Source of the DNA: Liolophura sinensis
Lineage: Eukaryota; Mollusca; Polyplacophora; Chitonida; Chitonidae
Length of the DNA: 64,000 bases
Reading direction: 5' to 3'
NCBI RefSeq assembly: GCF_032854445.1
Contig: NC_088301.1
Coordinates: 40,413,187 to 40,477,186 of the forward strand
Shown here: in pieces, positions 1 to 13,900 of the stretch
How the letters are laid out: every line of letters begins with the position of its first letter
Numbering within the stretch: position 1 is the first letter of the stretch
Translations under genes and position numbers: made by a program
The notes under the pieces: model-generated
What the model was told of the DNA's origin: nothing
What the model saw: the letters and a program-made list of their open reading frames with translations, nothing else
Databases searched by the model: none

Positions 1-732
1 TTCAGAAATTAATAGTGCTTTTAGTAAAGAAAAGTGACTAACCGCCGTGACTTTGCTCTTGATCATCCTGAGGAGCATTACGTGAGGGGAAGCATATCGT
101 TCAACCTATTTTTTATACAGTGTCTTGGCACGAAATCAGTCTTCTTAAATGAGGTGCGTTTTTAAAGGGCTTAAACGTTTCAGTTATCAAATGTCACAGA
201 AACACTAGTGAATTCAGAAACATTCATGTTTTTTGTGCCAATCTTACAACATGAAAGAAGCAAACAATGCATGCAATTTTGGCTTCGTATGAGACTTGGA
301 AGGCTTCCTAACGCTTAGTGACGTCTGAACCATGCGTCTTCCTACTGACGAACACACCATCTCCCAAGGTTACACTAGAATAGTGTTCACTCTATTAATG
401 TCTTGTGGGAAACGCCAAAGATGAGTTTATGTGCGAAAATGCAATCATACAAATTGCGGGGCAAGCTTAATGATAACGGTGTATATATAAATAATCTCCA
501 ATGATCAGTCACTACACGCATGTCAACAACTTCTTTGTCTCAGTTTCTAGTACGGTAGGTACAATTCTCATTTCTTCAAATGAAAATACTGATTTTTTGA
601 TAGGCACGAATTTCGAAAAAGGTTTGAATTAAGTCTTACAGTTTCTGAATGTCATAGTTAATTATGGCGGATATCGGCTGGAATACATAGATCAACAAAT
701 CAGCAAATATTGCACAGGAAGTAAAGTATGAA
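1..732. other. No gene seen; AT-rich non-coding
   Basis: There is no open frame of note, no RNA gene and no recognisable repeat here. The stretch ends at a SINE tail remnant. Confidence 0.6.
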
Positions 733-790
733 CGAATGATTATGGTTTAACGTCCCATTGACAAATTTTCAGCTATATCGTGGCGAGTAA
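733..790 (-). mobile_element. SINE 3' end fragment
   Basis: Read on the minus strand this stretch gives CTCGCCACGATATAGC, then GACGTTAAACCATAATC and an ATTCGTTCAT tail. This matches the usual 3' end of tRNA-derived SINEs of marine molluscs: a CCGCCACGATATAGC-like end of the core, then a GGCGTTAAAC tail. Only the last 60 or so bases remain; no head or full core was found at higher coordinates. It is an old, 5'-truncated copy. Confidence 0.5.
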
Positions 791-3700
791 AGTATGACAA
801 GTGTTCCTAATGGGTCAATTGCATACATAACTAATTAGCTTATCAGTTGTGTTCGTCGCGTGATTTTCTTCATTTCAGTTTTCGGGTATATGCACGTGTC
901 GACTGGCGAAGGAGAGTTTGTATTGCATACAAGGTGCAAATTTAATAGTATAGGTGCATGCACTTAGAGTACCCTTTGCCTGGAGGAGCCCCGTCGGTGG
1001 AGCCGTACTAAATCATGATATAGCATGGAATAAACACACAAAACATATAAAGTAGAACTATTTTTATGACGTTGGTTTGGGGTGCGGGGTTACAGCTGCT
1101 GTGGGTAGATTAAATTTTCACCGGAACCACTTCTGGCGCTTCGGTTTTTCTCCTCGAGAAGCTGAGAAAGAATGTGGAGAGGATTACGTGGCCGTCTGTC
1201 AGTGTCTGCGGCTTTTAGGGGTAATCTGGGTTAAACATATATCACTATATTTCGATATACAACGACAAGTGAGCGCCGGCGGGGGGGGGGGGGGGGGGAG
1301 GGGGGGGAGAGACACTTCCTTATCATTTCATAGATTGTTCTGTGTTTCTCTGCCAGTAGGCATAATCAGCGCACGCCAGAAGAGAAGTGGGCCGTGCTGC
1401 AATCACAGACATATATATATATATACGTGCATCTGTTCGCCCAGTAATTAAGCTGCCGTTGACATATATAAGATAACATAAATTTACCTGCATACTCAAA
1501 ACACGTAAACAGTATCTTGTCTAATAGCGCTGGTTATGTACTTTAATGTACTCCTAGCACTAATTGCGCAATATAAGCTAACATTTAAGAAATATCCCCG
1601 AATTGCTGAACTGTGTCATATTTGTCTAAAATAAATAAATTCAAGTTTTATGAATGGCAATGAATATTTAATAGGTACTTAAGCTTCAGGGGTCTGTCAA
1701 TTAAGAAAAGCTCGTCTGATAATATTTACTGTTTAAGATTATCTTTCACAGTACTGAAACCTGTCAAATGCAATTTAGATCGGATAAGGTAAGACTGAGA
1801 TTTGTCTTCTTTATATACGGATAAGGGCAAAATTTTGATTTGTATTCATGTAATATGTAATATTTATAAAAAACAAGGAGCTTTGAAAATTTCGTATATA
1901 TTAATATTTAAATACAAAAATACTCACATAAACGCTGAAAGCAATTCATTAAGCCTATCTATACGTCTTCTATCACTTGACTTTTTATTTCGTTTTGTGA
2001 AAAGTTGAGAATTTTTTCCACATGCAGATTTCGATTATCTATCAAATGATGACTATTTTAATTTTATATTTCCTATGCGCTTTTTGATGATCGGGAAGTA
2101 TTGTATTTGCAAATGCAATTAAACAAAGTGAAGCATGCCGAATTCAATAGGCCTGCGAAGCTGCAGCGAAGCAAAACGACATAGCTTAAACAAGGTTGAC
2201 TTTAGATGAAAGAGCATGAACTTTACAAATGAGTTTCTTTAACCTTTGGGGAAATGACTACATATAAAATTAATCTGTATGAGTCGACTGCATGAGTATC
2301 AGCTCACAGGCATGACAAATTCCCGAATAAAACGGACAACTTGCAACGTCTGAGATAAAAATTACGTACACTCCAGCAAACATGTATTCTGAAGTTTTGG
2401 TAACATACATAGATAACCCATAGACACAATACATTGTTTGAGAATGCAATAAAAGAAGAAGAGGATAACATTCCACCATGTTATTTCCCAAAAGGTCTTC
2501 GGTGCACATGACCATATACGTTATCTAACTTGACATGTGCGGAATAAGAGACCAGCATCAAATCCTGGAAAATACATAGGAATTGTTCTTGAGACAACAA
2601 AAGTGTGTAGTCCAATACCTACATGCACCCTTCTTACCCCTATTCTATAACTGTATAGGCAATCGGGTTAAGCATCTGGACTACAATAGTGTAAGTCATG
2701 TCATTAGAGTCCCCATACGAGATTTGGGTGAAACCATGATGCTGAGTATAGTATTAGGTACAGACTCTAGGCTATGGGTGTTCTAGACTTAGTCGATAGG
2801 GAGTTTCTATTGATTTCTATCCATATTGTAAAAGGCTACATCGCCTTGAACCAAAGGAAATGTGTGGAACCCACATCCAGCCGCTTATTTATGAGTGAAA
2901 AAAAAAAGATTAATAGAAGATAAAAATATATTCATGCCTGACATAACTGTATAATATTTTAGCCCCCAGGCCTCGGGATCACGAAGCAGTCTCACACTTA
3001 ATTCAAGATTTCAAATCACTTTAAAATTGTTATTTCTTATGTAACAAGAGCAAAATTGTGCTTGAGAGTAAAAAATTTAGGCTAAATTATTGTAAAACAA
3101 ATTTCAGCTAAAATTACGGAAAGGAAGATATTAAATTTAATGATTGAAATACTGACTTCAGTCTAAGATCGCTTCGTGATCTTGGGACCAGAGATGTTAA
3201 AACTCTCGTATTTAACTTGGACGCTGTAGCGTTGGTATTGGGTACCTTAGTCCGAAAACTGACTCTAATCTACAGCGGAAATGTACTCTGGTTAAAAAAA
3301 TAATGAGGCTAAGCAATCAGACGATGATGGAGATAGAAAATGTCGAATTTGCCAAAGGTAAAAAGGTCGATGGCAATGGGATGGTATTTCCAAAGACGCC
3401 GGAAGCAAATCCAGCGCTATTTGTCCTGGCAAACAGTCGTTATTTGCTCCCATAATCCTTTGATACGAGGAAATGAGTATAATGATATTGGGACACTTCT
3501 TCCGCTAAAAGCATTAAAGCCTGCTGTAAAGTGTAGTCTATACAGCAAATCACTGTATATATCATCCTCAGACAAGCGGTTTTATGTGCTCTATTCACTC
3601 AAGGTCTTTTTCTCCTCCCACGGTTAACATGATCCTACAGTGGTGTAATACCAGACATAACCAAAAAGCGAACCAAGGAGATGGAAATATATCGCTTTCT

Positions 3701-4719
3701 TTTAAAAATGAACCTTGTTCAAAGGCCAAAACTTGCTTAAAGCAACTAAATTTTGGCTGTACGCAGATGCATCTGTTTATAATTGCTATATATGCATGAC
3801 GCATTAAGTAGTCTGTATTACCACATACAAGACATGTTCGGTCTTGTAAAGCAAGACCTTGGCAATGCTTGCAACTGAATGAGAATATCCGACGTAAGGT
3901 CTAGCAATTATATGTTAGACTATAGTAATTAGTAATACCAAATTGCATGTAGAAGGATCATTTAGGAATCTGAAAAAAAGCAAGAGATTTCATTTTAAAG
4001 TCTTGCATAATTGTCAAACTAGACTGATGAAGCCTTGAACAGGATTTATCAAGGCTTTTGGTCTAGGTTGTAATCATGTCTACTGAGATAGATATGTCCT
4101 GTATAGATGATTCACAAGTACCAAAGCTGGTGAGGCGCCACAAATTTTCACTCCTGAAAAAACATGCAATCTCCATCCTGACCTCATGATTGTGGCCCAT
4201 ATGTGCCTACCCAGTCCCTTGAGTTTATTATGTCCATGTGGAAGCAAGCGAAAAACCTACAGCCGAATAAATTTCCACTAATACTGATAATCTATACACA
4301 TACATGCATGCATGTATCTATGTATACAAACTGATTCCATTCAGGCTACGCTACAAATGGCCACGAACTAAAACATTGCCTGATTGGCATGTATGAAGTG
4401 GTACTTATTCATTCAAGAATTAATTTTTTTTTATTTTTTGGTTATTTATTGCATTTCTGAACATGATCTTATTTCGTATTATTGTTCCTAATTTCAAGGG
4501 CGTGAAATATAAATTAGAGTTTCTTTTATTTATTATTTATTTTTTGTATTATTATTTTACTTACCACGTCTTTGAAACTCGTAACAATAACACCACATAC
4601 ACGATCATATGAACACTAGTAACAATGCTCTTTTTTATAACATGTATAAAACAGTGATGGATGTTCTGGTATCCGTTTATAGTTACTCAGGCCACATGAG
4701 GTTCTGAAAGTGTACAGGA
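791..4719. other. No gene seen; AT-rich non-coding
   Basis: The open frames here are short and lack any recognisable domain. The 124-codon frame at 1077-1451 owes its length partly to a poly-G run read as glycine. A short AT dinucleotide run lies at 1411-1425. Nothing else could be supported. Confidence 0.55.
1281..1307 (+). repeat. Poly-G tract
   Basis: Eighteen G residues, one A, then eight more G. A tract like this can form a G-quadruplex on the plus strand and is also prone to length change in cloning and sequencing. Its true length is uncertain. Confidence 0.9.
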
Positions 4720-5058
4720 CACGACACATACAATGAGACAGGCGAGAAACTCTGAACCACGAAGCATATCTGATGTAGGTTCAGTTCCGACCTTGGGTGG
4801 GACATTTGTAGATTCTACCGCTTACATTATTTGTTTTGGGGGGCATAAGTGACAACAAGGAGACGATTACCTTCCTTGAGGACCAGTCTTTCACTAATAC
4901 AGAATGCATTTATGTGGATCATGATGACATAGGAAACTTGCCAAAGGTCACTGGTTGAAGCCGGATACTCCCGTTTGCTCCATGCATAAAAATGCCCATC
5001 ATGGTATAGGTGAAAAATTGTGGAGATTTGTGTTAAACAACAATCAAATCAAATAAAC
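4720..5058 (+). mobile_element. tRNA-derived SINE, diverged, core-containing
   Basis: A B-box-like AGGTTCAGTTCCG lies at 4776-4788, followed by CATTTGTAGATT, a core beginning TTGCCAAAGGTCACTGGTT near 4940, and the tail GTGTTAAACAACAATC with AAATCAAATAAAC. The same order of blocks (B box, TTTGTAGATT, CCAAAGGTCGGTGGTT) is found in the copy at 10155-10514, so the two belong to one family. No clear A box or target duplication is seen, so the 5' edge is approximate. Confidence 0.6.
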
Positions 5059-8000
5059 ATCACAGCTGTGTAAGCTTTGGGCTAACTTACAATTCTCCAC
5101 TTCTTTCCATTTGGAACGATTAAATTGGACTCTAATTACAATAAAAGAAATTCACTCTAAGATAATAAATCATACGCCTATGCTGAAGTCGACACCGCCT
5201 AAATTATATCCTGGCTGTAACAAATTTCATCAAATAAATATATTTACGTTGGAGAAGTGCAGGATTACTCAAAACTGAAAAGTTTCACCTCGAGAAAAAT
5301 ATCTAATGTGGAATAATGTTCTTAGTCAGGACACGGATAAAACCGGAAATATGAAATAGGCTTCCATTTCAGTTTTCCTAATTCTATACACTATCAACAT
5401 TTAATCATACTTTAGACAATTTGAGTTGATGGAATCGCCGAGTTACTGTCGATGGTGTCAACCAATTAACTTTTTAGTAATTTAAACAAACATTATGCAG
5501 GAAGCACCTTGGGCCTTACAAGATCTAGAACCAAGTCTCGGTGCAGCGGTACTCGTTTTGAAAGTCACAAATGGCCGCTTGTTCCCTTGCTAACTGCTTA
5601 ACAGTAATAGGTTTACATTGGACTTTTCTTGCCACTGTGGCGTAGATAAGGTTACCACAGCCGTCTGACAGATTCGTATAATACAACTAAGCTATGCAAT
5701 ATATCATTGGCTTTTAAAGAAGATTCCTTCAGAAAGATTGGCCTCATCTTGGACGTAGCTGTCAGGTCTAGGTATCAAGTAACAAATTACCATAGCGCAT
5801 CATATCGACCATCTCGTTAGGCGTTCAGCATAACTCGTTAGGGGCTCGTGGACGAGGGCAGGGATAATGAAATATTTGTGTAGATAAATGATGGGTATTA
5901 TCCCAAGGTGTCAAACCACAACCAAAGCTCATTCCCAAACGCTTTAGTCAAACTTGTAAATTGTGTGTCTGACATTCGACATTCCGAGTGGCCTATGAAC
6001 GTATTGAAGCACAGTTCATTTATAAAAATTTATAAATAGAGAGAAGACCTACATGCATGTACATGCAGATGTATTATATATGACTTCATACCAGGTGTTG
6101 ACCTTCGTCACTCCTATAACCACAAGAGAATCAGGAGATTCTCGAAAGTGTTCGAGAAGCATTCTATAGATAAACATATATTCCTGTATAAGCGAATCGT
6201 GCATGGCTATGCGCTCGTAAATAACTACATGCTATAAAACGAGACTTTTTTGCATAGTTTAATTTTATGGACGTACTGCTCCATAATACGAAACTTCATG
6301 CGATTACTCGGATTGTTACTATACCAAATCATATTCACGATTACCGTTTCACCTTTGCCATTTGACATTCATATAAAATCTGTGTAGAAATCATCTAAAC
6401 TTAATCAGAAACATCTCGAAGAATACCTTAATACCTTAAGAGAAAAGACAACTCTAGTCCAAATGTATATGTGTATTAAAAGAACATTCCACCCACAGTT
6501 TAAAAAGTATACTTCTATATTTCTGTGACAGGTACACAAAAGCGGGAAAACCAATTTTGCAAGAGATTCAAGAGCACATCCGCATGTGTCCGCTGTGGTG
6601 TCCCTGTTTTCTCTTTTTGCATATGGACTAATTGTGCATATAGGACATGAGTAGGGCGTCATCCAGCTTCCGGTTTCGTCAATATTGGCCTCGTAGGAAT
6701 TCAGGATTAAATATTAATCTGCCCTTCTGTCACCAAGCACGTAAGGAAGAAATAGCAGCTTCCGTTTATATAGGCGTATTTCCCCCACTTGTCCGAAATA
6801 ACTACGATTAAATCTTTGTTGTCTTTTCTTTTAACACTGTCACCATCCCGGCTACTGCATTTTCTCAATGCAATTATTCTCAACATCCTTAGGCCACTCT
6901 TCTTAGGACATGTAATTAAGTGTATGTGTTTTACTGACTGTAAGGTAACGTGAATTGTTTAACGTATTTATTTGGGAAGTTATCTTTACCTATTTAGTTT
7001 ATCGTTTTTATTATTAAATGGATTTCAAATTCGATTATAGGGTTTTATGCACTCTGCACTAGTTCAAAGTATATCCCAGTACATTTTTTCGGTACATTCA
7101 CCGACATGCAACAAACTATCTTGTTCTCATATTTGTAAAAGCGTGGGATGTATACCTAATATCTTCAAAGGGCATGACATATGGGATTTTAAGTTTGATC
7201 TAAATCAAGAGGTAGATCCGAAGCCGACGACACCAGTGCTTTCTTGCTGAAGTATTAGAGTGTCATCTTGCCACAGTTGCCAATAACGTTGTGTTAATTA
7301 CAGACTTGAGTGAAGAGACTGCAGTAGACACATATTCATTTTATAGAGATAAGATCTGAGGTAGCCGGAACGGCTGCGTGGTAAATCTATGAGTTTGGCA
7401 ATCTACATCTGACCATAGGGACCAGGTGGTAGGTCGAAACACAGTAGGCAAACAGAATTACAGCTCGGCGATCACTGCTGTGCCATTAAATGTAACTATG
7501 CCAGTGTACACTGTATGGCCATCTACAGATGAGAATTTCCCTTTGGTCTACGGCTATGACTGCAGGTAATACGCTCTCTAAATTTGATAGTTCAAACTCC
7601 ACCAGGGATCATGTCGTCGAAAATGTCAACTGACACAAATTGGTTCAGTTCCCAACAGGGCATCCCTGTCTTACTCACCAGAGCCCACCCGTGCTCTGGC
7701 TTGCTATATCTGAGAAAGGACGAAAATGATGTGCTTTCTCTAGTTTCCATTTCTTACGCTGATGGGAGTTCCTGTGAAAATTGAAAACATGTCGGTAAGC
7801 CGCATATCTGACGTATTCTAAGGTACTAAATTATACAGGAATAATTTTTTTATGGGCGTTTATTTTATATATATATATGAGATAATGGTATTTTTACTTT
7901 TTAAAAATTTCACTTTTACTTATTGTGAAAGGGAAGAACAAAAATCAAGAAAATGAACTAGCTATTATCAGAGCTTTATTTGTTTCTAAAGAAATACCTA

Positions 8001-9671
8001 CATTTATTTTAAGGTTAAAAGCATGCAAACCCTTGAAATGAAAGGCGGGCATTATGAACCATATAGTGTATGGCAAAAATTCTTACGCACTGCATGTTTT
8101 ATATAACGTGGATGTTTGTATATAACGATATTATTCATGGTGCTACCAGATAAAGGAAGAAAAATATGGATCACAAAGCTCGATTTAGAATTAAACTATT
8201 TTAATGAATTTAATTCTCTTCAAGAAAAGTAGAGAAAAGCTTGGTATAAAGAAAATATTTTGACAGTTTAATTCAGTGGCTGTGATTGATAACATTGACA
8301 TCATTTAAGGTATGATGTCTTTCCCTGTAAATGAAAAGACCGAAGAAGTTGATTGCATTACCTCGCACAGAGACCAAGGCTTTGAGGAATAAAATGCTCT
8401 ACGAGCTCTTTTTACGATTGCTTTTAGCATGTAGGCATTTCTCTTCAAATCCTGGCGTTTGGTGATTCTAACGAGATGGGTTAGTACCTTCACTTTAACA
8501 GGTGATTAAACAAATTCTTTTGTCAAATCACAATTATATTCGAACATTCGAGTGTCAGATTTAATATTGTTTGACAGTGTTTTAACAAGTTCACGGGCTT
8601 TACAGTTTCTTTGAAAGGCCCAAGCGCAACATGGACTGTACATGCACTCATAAAACACAGTGCCTGACAGGCTTATGTCCAACTCCGAACAGCCGAGATA
8701 ACTGTCCACGGATGCACTTTCTGCAACACGTCAGAAACAGTTTGCTTGGTCTAAAACTTTAAATTCATCTTTTCACTTTTCTAAAAATTCTATTTCCTCG
8801 GTCTTCTTTTTAAATCGTGAAAAATAAGCTGACACCACTTTCACTCAAAAGGCCAAATTGTCTGGTCACCGCATTTGTCCTATGGGAGGAAATGGTCCAT
8901 TGAAGGATTCCAGTTTGAAATATTCGCTGTTTAAATCAAATGCATGTTTTAGTGCGAATGCAACTTACGTTCACCGATGCCACGTGTCTGACATTACAAT
9001 GACCTCGCGCTTGACTGTTGTGTACAATATAGCCTTTTTTATATATAACAATTGGATTAAACTTTGGTTGCATGGCTTCTAATCTCAGCGTGATAATTCG
9101 TCGCCCTAGGTATTTCAGCAGTTAGAGACGAGCCATGTCGCATTTTACAGGCTTTAATAAGAATGACTGGATCCAAAGAAGCTTAACAAAATCTTTCTAA
9201 AGCCTATTGCTTCTCTCGGAAGGATTTGGAATCGTTCGGAAAATACGTGCCAAAGTCGCCACTATGGCGATTAAACTATTGACCATATCATTTGCCGACG
9301 GGTGTTTACCACACTCGTCCTGCTTTTCACAAAGGGTCGCGCCAGGTTATTAGTTTAACAGGAATTGTCATAGATGGACACAAGTAATGTGACAGGGGAA
9401 CACGGGGTCTATACGGATAAGAGACGCTTGATATATACATGGAGTTGCTCTGTCAAATACATCCACCTATCTTGTTGGGAACTGCGGAAAATCAGACACA
9501 TGTAGTGGTAACAAGATTGTAATTTGACATTACACTTTACGGGTTAGTTTAAGTATAGGCATATTAACCATTTGGTACTTTGGAGGCACCAGTTTGTAGA
9601 ATTGAAAGCAGAGCTTTTTTCCATTTTCATTGTAGTCACTCAAAAAAGCAGTATTGCCCAACTCCATACTT
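5059..9671. other. No gene seen; AT-rich non-coding
   Basis: Only chance-length frames occur here. A perfect 8-bp inverted repeat, TTCTCGAA-agtg-TTCGAGAA, lies at 6139-6158. A short TA run lies at 7866-7878. No coding, RNA or transposon signal could be supported. Confidence 0.55.
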
Positions 9672-9805
9672 TATAGTGTAGTTGTCTTCACCCAAATGTG
9701 GTGTTATCTAACACCTTACACTACTGCGACTGTACTCTATGTAGTGTAGGGCTACATCAAAAGAATATGTAGGCCTACACTAAAACGCAGTGTAGGTCTA
9801 CTGCG
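9672..9805. repeat. CTACAC/GTGTAG-rich short inverted repeats
   Basis: Short GTGTAG and CTACAC words recur in both orientations, including GTAGTGTAGGGCTAC, ATGTAGGCCTACAC and CAGTGTAGGTCTACTG. They can pair into small hairpins. This may be the remnant of an inverted-repeat element, but no ends or target duplications were found. Confidence 0.35.
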
Positions 9806-9936
9806 GATTTCACCGAAAAGAATCGTCTTTCAGAAAACAATTTCTTAAATTATGTTATAATGTTGACAGCTTAGTGAAGACTTAGGCCTCAACAAAGCCC
9901 TTCATACAGAGTGAAAATGGGAGAATCAACAAATGC

Positions 9937-10020
9937 AAAAAGTCGGGTTTGAACCCGCACCCCGTGTGCCATTCTTTTGAAATGCGAGCACTTCAACCAC
10001 ACAGCCTAAACCACCTCTAT
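9937..10020 (-). mobile_element. tRNA-like sequence, probable SINE head
   Basis: The minus strand reads GAGGTGGTTTAGGCTGTGTG, GTTGAAGTGCTCGC and then GTGCGGGTTCAAACCCGAC. This resembles a pol III A box followed at tRNA spacing by a B box (GGTTCAAACCC). The outer ends do not pair as an acceptor stem, so it is not a functional tRNA gene. No SINE core follows. Best read as an orphan tRNA-derived SINE head or a degenerate tRNA pseudogene. Confidence 0.45.
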
Positions 10021-10154
10021 ATATACTGCAAGTAGTCCAGCCCGCTTACACTACATCTGAGTATAGGCCTTATACGCCAAGTTCCTAGATGTGTATAAGA
10101 ACAAAAGCACAACAATATATAACGTGTTGATTTAATTAAGATGATTTGAGGACC

Positions 10155-10514
10155 ACAGGGAATGGATCAATTGGTTAGTGATTTCCTTGCAGTCGCTAGG
10201 ACACACGAATCGAAGGTTCAAACCTTACCTTAGAGGAAATTTGTAGATTACCCCTCTAGCTTGCACTACTGAGACGTCTTAGTGGCAAGCGATTGACGAA
10301 GCTCGTACAGCCGATTGACCATGCAGTCTAATGTTTGTATGATATCAACATTCTATATACTTCACACAAGGGTAAGTTTGTCAGTAACTTTCCAAAGGTC
10401 GGTGGTTAATCCGAAGCACTGATATAACTGACCATCATCGCTTAAGTGGTGCTATGGCATCGCTGAAAATTGTCGACGTCGCGTGAAGTGATAATAATTC
10501 ATTTATTCATTTAT
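10155..10514 (+). mobile_element. tRNA-derived SINE, core-containing, diverged
   Basis: An A-box-like TGGATCAATTGGTTAGTG is followed by a B-box-like GAAGGTTCAAACCTT, then TTTGTAGATTACCCC, a core TTTCCAAAGGTCGGTGGTT and a tail with ATTCATTTATTCATTTAT. Block order and sequence match the copy at 4720-5058. The core GGTCGGTGGTT is the same kind of domain that appears as GGTCGTAGGTTTCCCCC in the second SINE family of this window. Confidence 0.6.
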
Positions 10515-10713
10515 GAGATGGTATACAAGATGAGGTTATCTTGCATCTAGGCTAAAAGCGAGTGAATGTATTCATGGTAGCCTTTCGCCTAGGAATGCAG
10601 CTTTCGCTGACTCGGATGTAGCTTAACTTTATATCTAGAAATTTTTTTTGTGTTATATGCATTGAGGAGGAGCGACGATTTCTTCTGCCAAAGACATTTT
10701 CAGCATTTTGTCT

Positions 10714-10918
10714 AAATGATTGATTGAAATAACTGATTGAACTCAGGTCCATATGTATATGGAAACCGGTAAGCCTTGGGTAAACCACCGACCATCGGTA
10801 GATTCCTAACATAAAGCCATAGCGAAAACAGTCAGATCTGCAACTGGCTTCGAACTCCGACCTCATTAGTCAAAGGGCCGCAGTGAGCCAGCGCTTCATC
10901 CTCTGAGTCAGATCGTAA
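10714..10918 (-). mobile_element. tRNA-derived SINE, core-containing, minus strand
   Basis: Reading the minus strand from about 10918, an A-box-like TGACTCAGAGGATGAAGCG is followed by a B-box-like GGTCGGAGTTCGAAGCC, then the core GATGGTCGGTGGTTTACCC with ACCGGTTTCC, and the tail CAATCAATCATTT. The element is near full length for a SINE of about 200 bp. The 104-codon frame at 10552-10866 on this strand lies mostly in it and is not a gene. Confidence 0.65.
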
Positions 10919-13900
10919 ATGTGAAGTATAATTTATCGAATATGTTAATGAGCATATATACAATATATAGTGTATAACGCAGGTGCCTATAACCATTATA
11001 CCTATGTTATATCACTGTAAACATCATGGTCAAAAAGACTCAAGAGAAAGAATAGTTCATACACCATCTCGTGGGATATAACTCAACCCTACATGTACCG
11101 AGGCTGCATTAACTCTATATTGTATCAATGTGTCTCGACTGAAGCATTTTTTGTGTACTTATTTACTCCTTACAGCTCAAGTGCCGCTTCATACACTCGC
11201 TTTACATCCCTGACATCACTAGACAACTTTGACCAAGTCTCACCATGCACTGGAATAATTGAATCAGTATTTAGCAATAAAACTGTTCCAGGTGTTGATT
11301 AGAATCATGCTGGGCATACTTTAGATAAAATGAATGCATGTGTATAAAGTATTATTAGATAGACACAGGTTATTTTTTCTAAAACAAACAAAAAAAGAAC
11401 AAAAAAACAAAACAAAACAATTCGCCACTTCTGACAAAATTTACTTACCTTATATAGGTAGTGCGTGCATGAATATATCAGAAATATTGTCCCTTACTAC
11501 ATGATACACTAGTATAGGCCTACTCTGTGCCTGAGAGTATAGCAATCTAATGCTCTTTCAGTATAATTTGCTCATCAATAGCTAGCGCAGTATAATTTCG
11601 CAGGTCCCCACCTTAGTCTATACCGCTTTTGATCCAGCCGCAAACATTAAGGTCACCACATCGATCTCTTGCGAAATGGCAGCCATCTACGAGGAACAAA
11701 AAAAGGGAATTATTCTCGAGAACAACAATACGTAAATGAATCAATAATTCAACAGAATTTAGTTTTGCATTTTGACCCTCATTGTTTTGTATGAGCAAAG
11801 GAAGGGAGACAACTTTTCAAAGAGTGGATTAGGACTGCTTGCGAAGAGACAATGTTCTCTTCTCCTTGAACCCAACATGAATGAAAATCTATGTAAAAGA
11901 CCAACCGTTAGCTATGTGGAGCAAAATCTCATTGTGATTAGAGAGTACTTCAACAGCAGGTAACTTGCCAGCCATTCAAAATCATTTTTATCATTTAATC
12001 ATTTCTGTATACACGGAAACAGTATTCTCTATATAATAGTATTTAGGAGGCCTACTGTTCCGTTGTTTTCCTTCCTCGCAGTATAAGTATTAAAAACGGC
12101 GTAAATTACCTCTACACTGTGTAGACCAATCTACCTGTGTATGTAAACTTTCCCTTATATGGGATTATCTTGGCGTATTTTTCCTAATCTTTTATACATT
12201 TAGAGACGGGGAACAGGCTTAATCAAAGGCAACAGACTGACATCGTTACGCTTTTTGACATTTCCACAAGGTGAGCATGCAAGCAAGCAATGCTCCACGA
12301 CAAAAAGTTTTCCACAGACTGTGGCCTATACGGGTCCTTGGTGAAAAATAAGCGGTCTCGTTTGGTCGTTTGCTCAGTGTTCCACCCACATGGTAGCATA
12401 CTCGCACACGACATGTGGGAAAGTTCGTCAATAACTTGCATTTTTTTTACTAATGTTTTAATAAAAGTGCTGAGCACACACAGTAATTCTAGACCAGCGA
12501 CATCTAGTAAATTGCTACTGACCCAACTGTGGTTAAGCCATAGTGCTATAGGGAACGTGTGATTTGCTACTATTTAAACCCTTACATGAACAATTATCTG
12601 TAAAATAAAAGTCTGGGAAAAATTTACAAAAATATTTCTCCATTTATGTATGACCATTTGCCAAATACCACACTGCTCTGGTTTTACTCTCAATTCTGTA
12701 CGTTTCTTATGTTATTTTCTGTTTAAGTATCTGAAATATCTGTACCATCATATTATATACCCCTCCAAAGTCAAGATGGTTAATCTTTTAGTTAACAAAT
12801 CATTGAACTACATTGCAATTATAAACACATCTTTTTTCAAAGATGCAAATTTATTTTCAGTTTCTCCATATTCCCGATTCGCTATACGCTCCAGAATCTA
12901 AACTTCGAGTTCGACATTCGTATTCCACTCGTAAATCATAAAGGTGCCTTCCACCTGAATATCTATTCGCAAGGCCCATTCTCAAAACATGGTAAAGCAC
13001 CAGGGGCGAAAGGAATAAGAGAGAAGTAATATATAAATAACAAATAAAACTGGTAACGTATATAAAGACAAGTAGTGAAGCTTTTTCAGTGATGCAGGGA
13101 AGACAGTCGAAGACAGGTATATAGCATACAATTCAAATTTCAAATTCGTTTAATTTCCAGGTCGAATACAAATGCGGGTTCATCAGTCGCGACTTGATTG
13201 TAACTCTTCATAAAAGCATTCCTGATTCGGAGATCAGATGTATTTTATGTGTCTTTCTTTATGAAAGGCTTTGCGTTTGTTAAACACTTACTCAGCAATC
13301 TGTATAGTGTATTCTGTAGTAGGAGAATATGTAGATGTTGCAATTTCGTAGATATATTTAACTCCTGCGCAAGAATTTGATAGCATATAATCGTTCTTGC
13401 AGATAAAGAAGACATTATTAAGAGCTTTGTCCTCTGGAACAATGACATGTTTTCTCAAGGCGGCCTACAGAAATACAATATATTTCGGGCATATGCCTTC
13501 CAAATTTTCAATCACTTTGTAATGGTCTTCTATATATAACTCAAAAGAGCTTTCGATCCAGAAGATACAGAATATAAGGGAGGCAAATTGTCTCGTCAAA
13601 TGTGCACCAGTTACTTCCCCTCCATCTGCAAGTTGCATAGTGAAAAGTCAGCCCTGTTTCAGATAGAGCAACACACAGTCATGCATGAATATCCACAACA
13701 ACTTAGTCCTGCCAACAATATTCCCATTACAGGGCCTGGAAGCAAAAACATGCTTGCATAACGTATTAGTGAAAAACACATGTATGTCAAATAAAAAATT
13801 TTATGCAAGAACGGTATGCTTACTGCGTACGTTCGTGTTTCACTGTTTTCGTTGACCACAATGACTCACTGATGGAAGGCAGTACATGGTTAAAAAGTAT

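Noticed and set aside
1077-1451. 124-codon plus-strand frame
   Set aside because: Its middle is a poly-G tract read as a glycine run, and the rest has no recognisable domain.
7370-7470. Worn SINE head with GGTAGGTCGAAACAC
   Set aside because: Only a vague B-box similarity; no core or tail follows.
9937-10020. Functional tRNA gene on the minus strand
   Set aside because: A- and B-box-like blocks are present but the ends cannot form an acceptor stem and no proper anticodon arm can be drawn.
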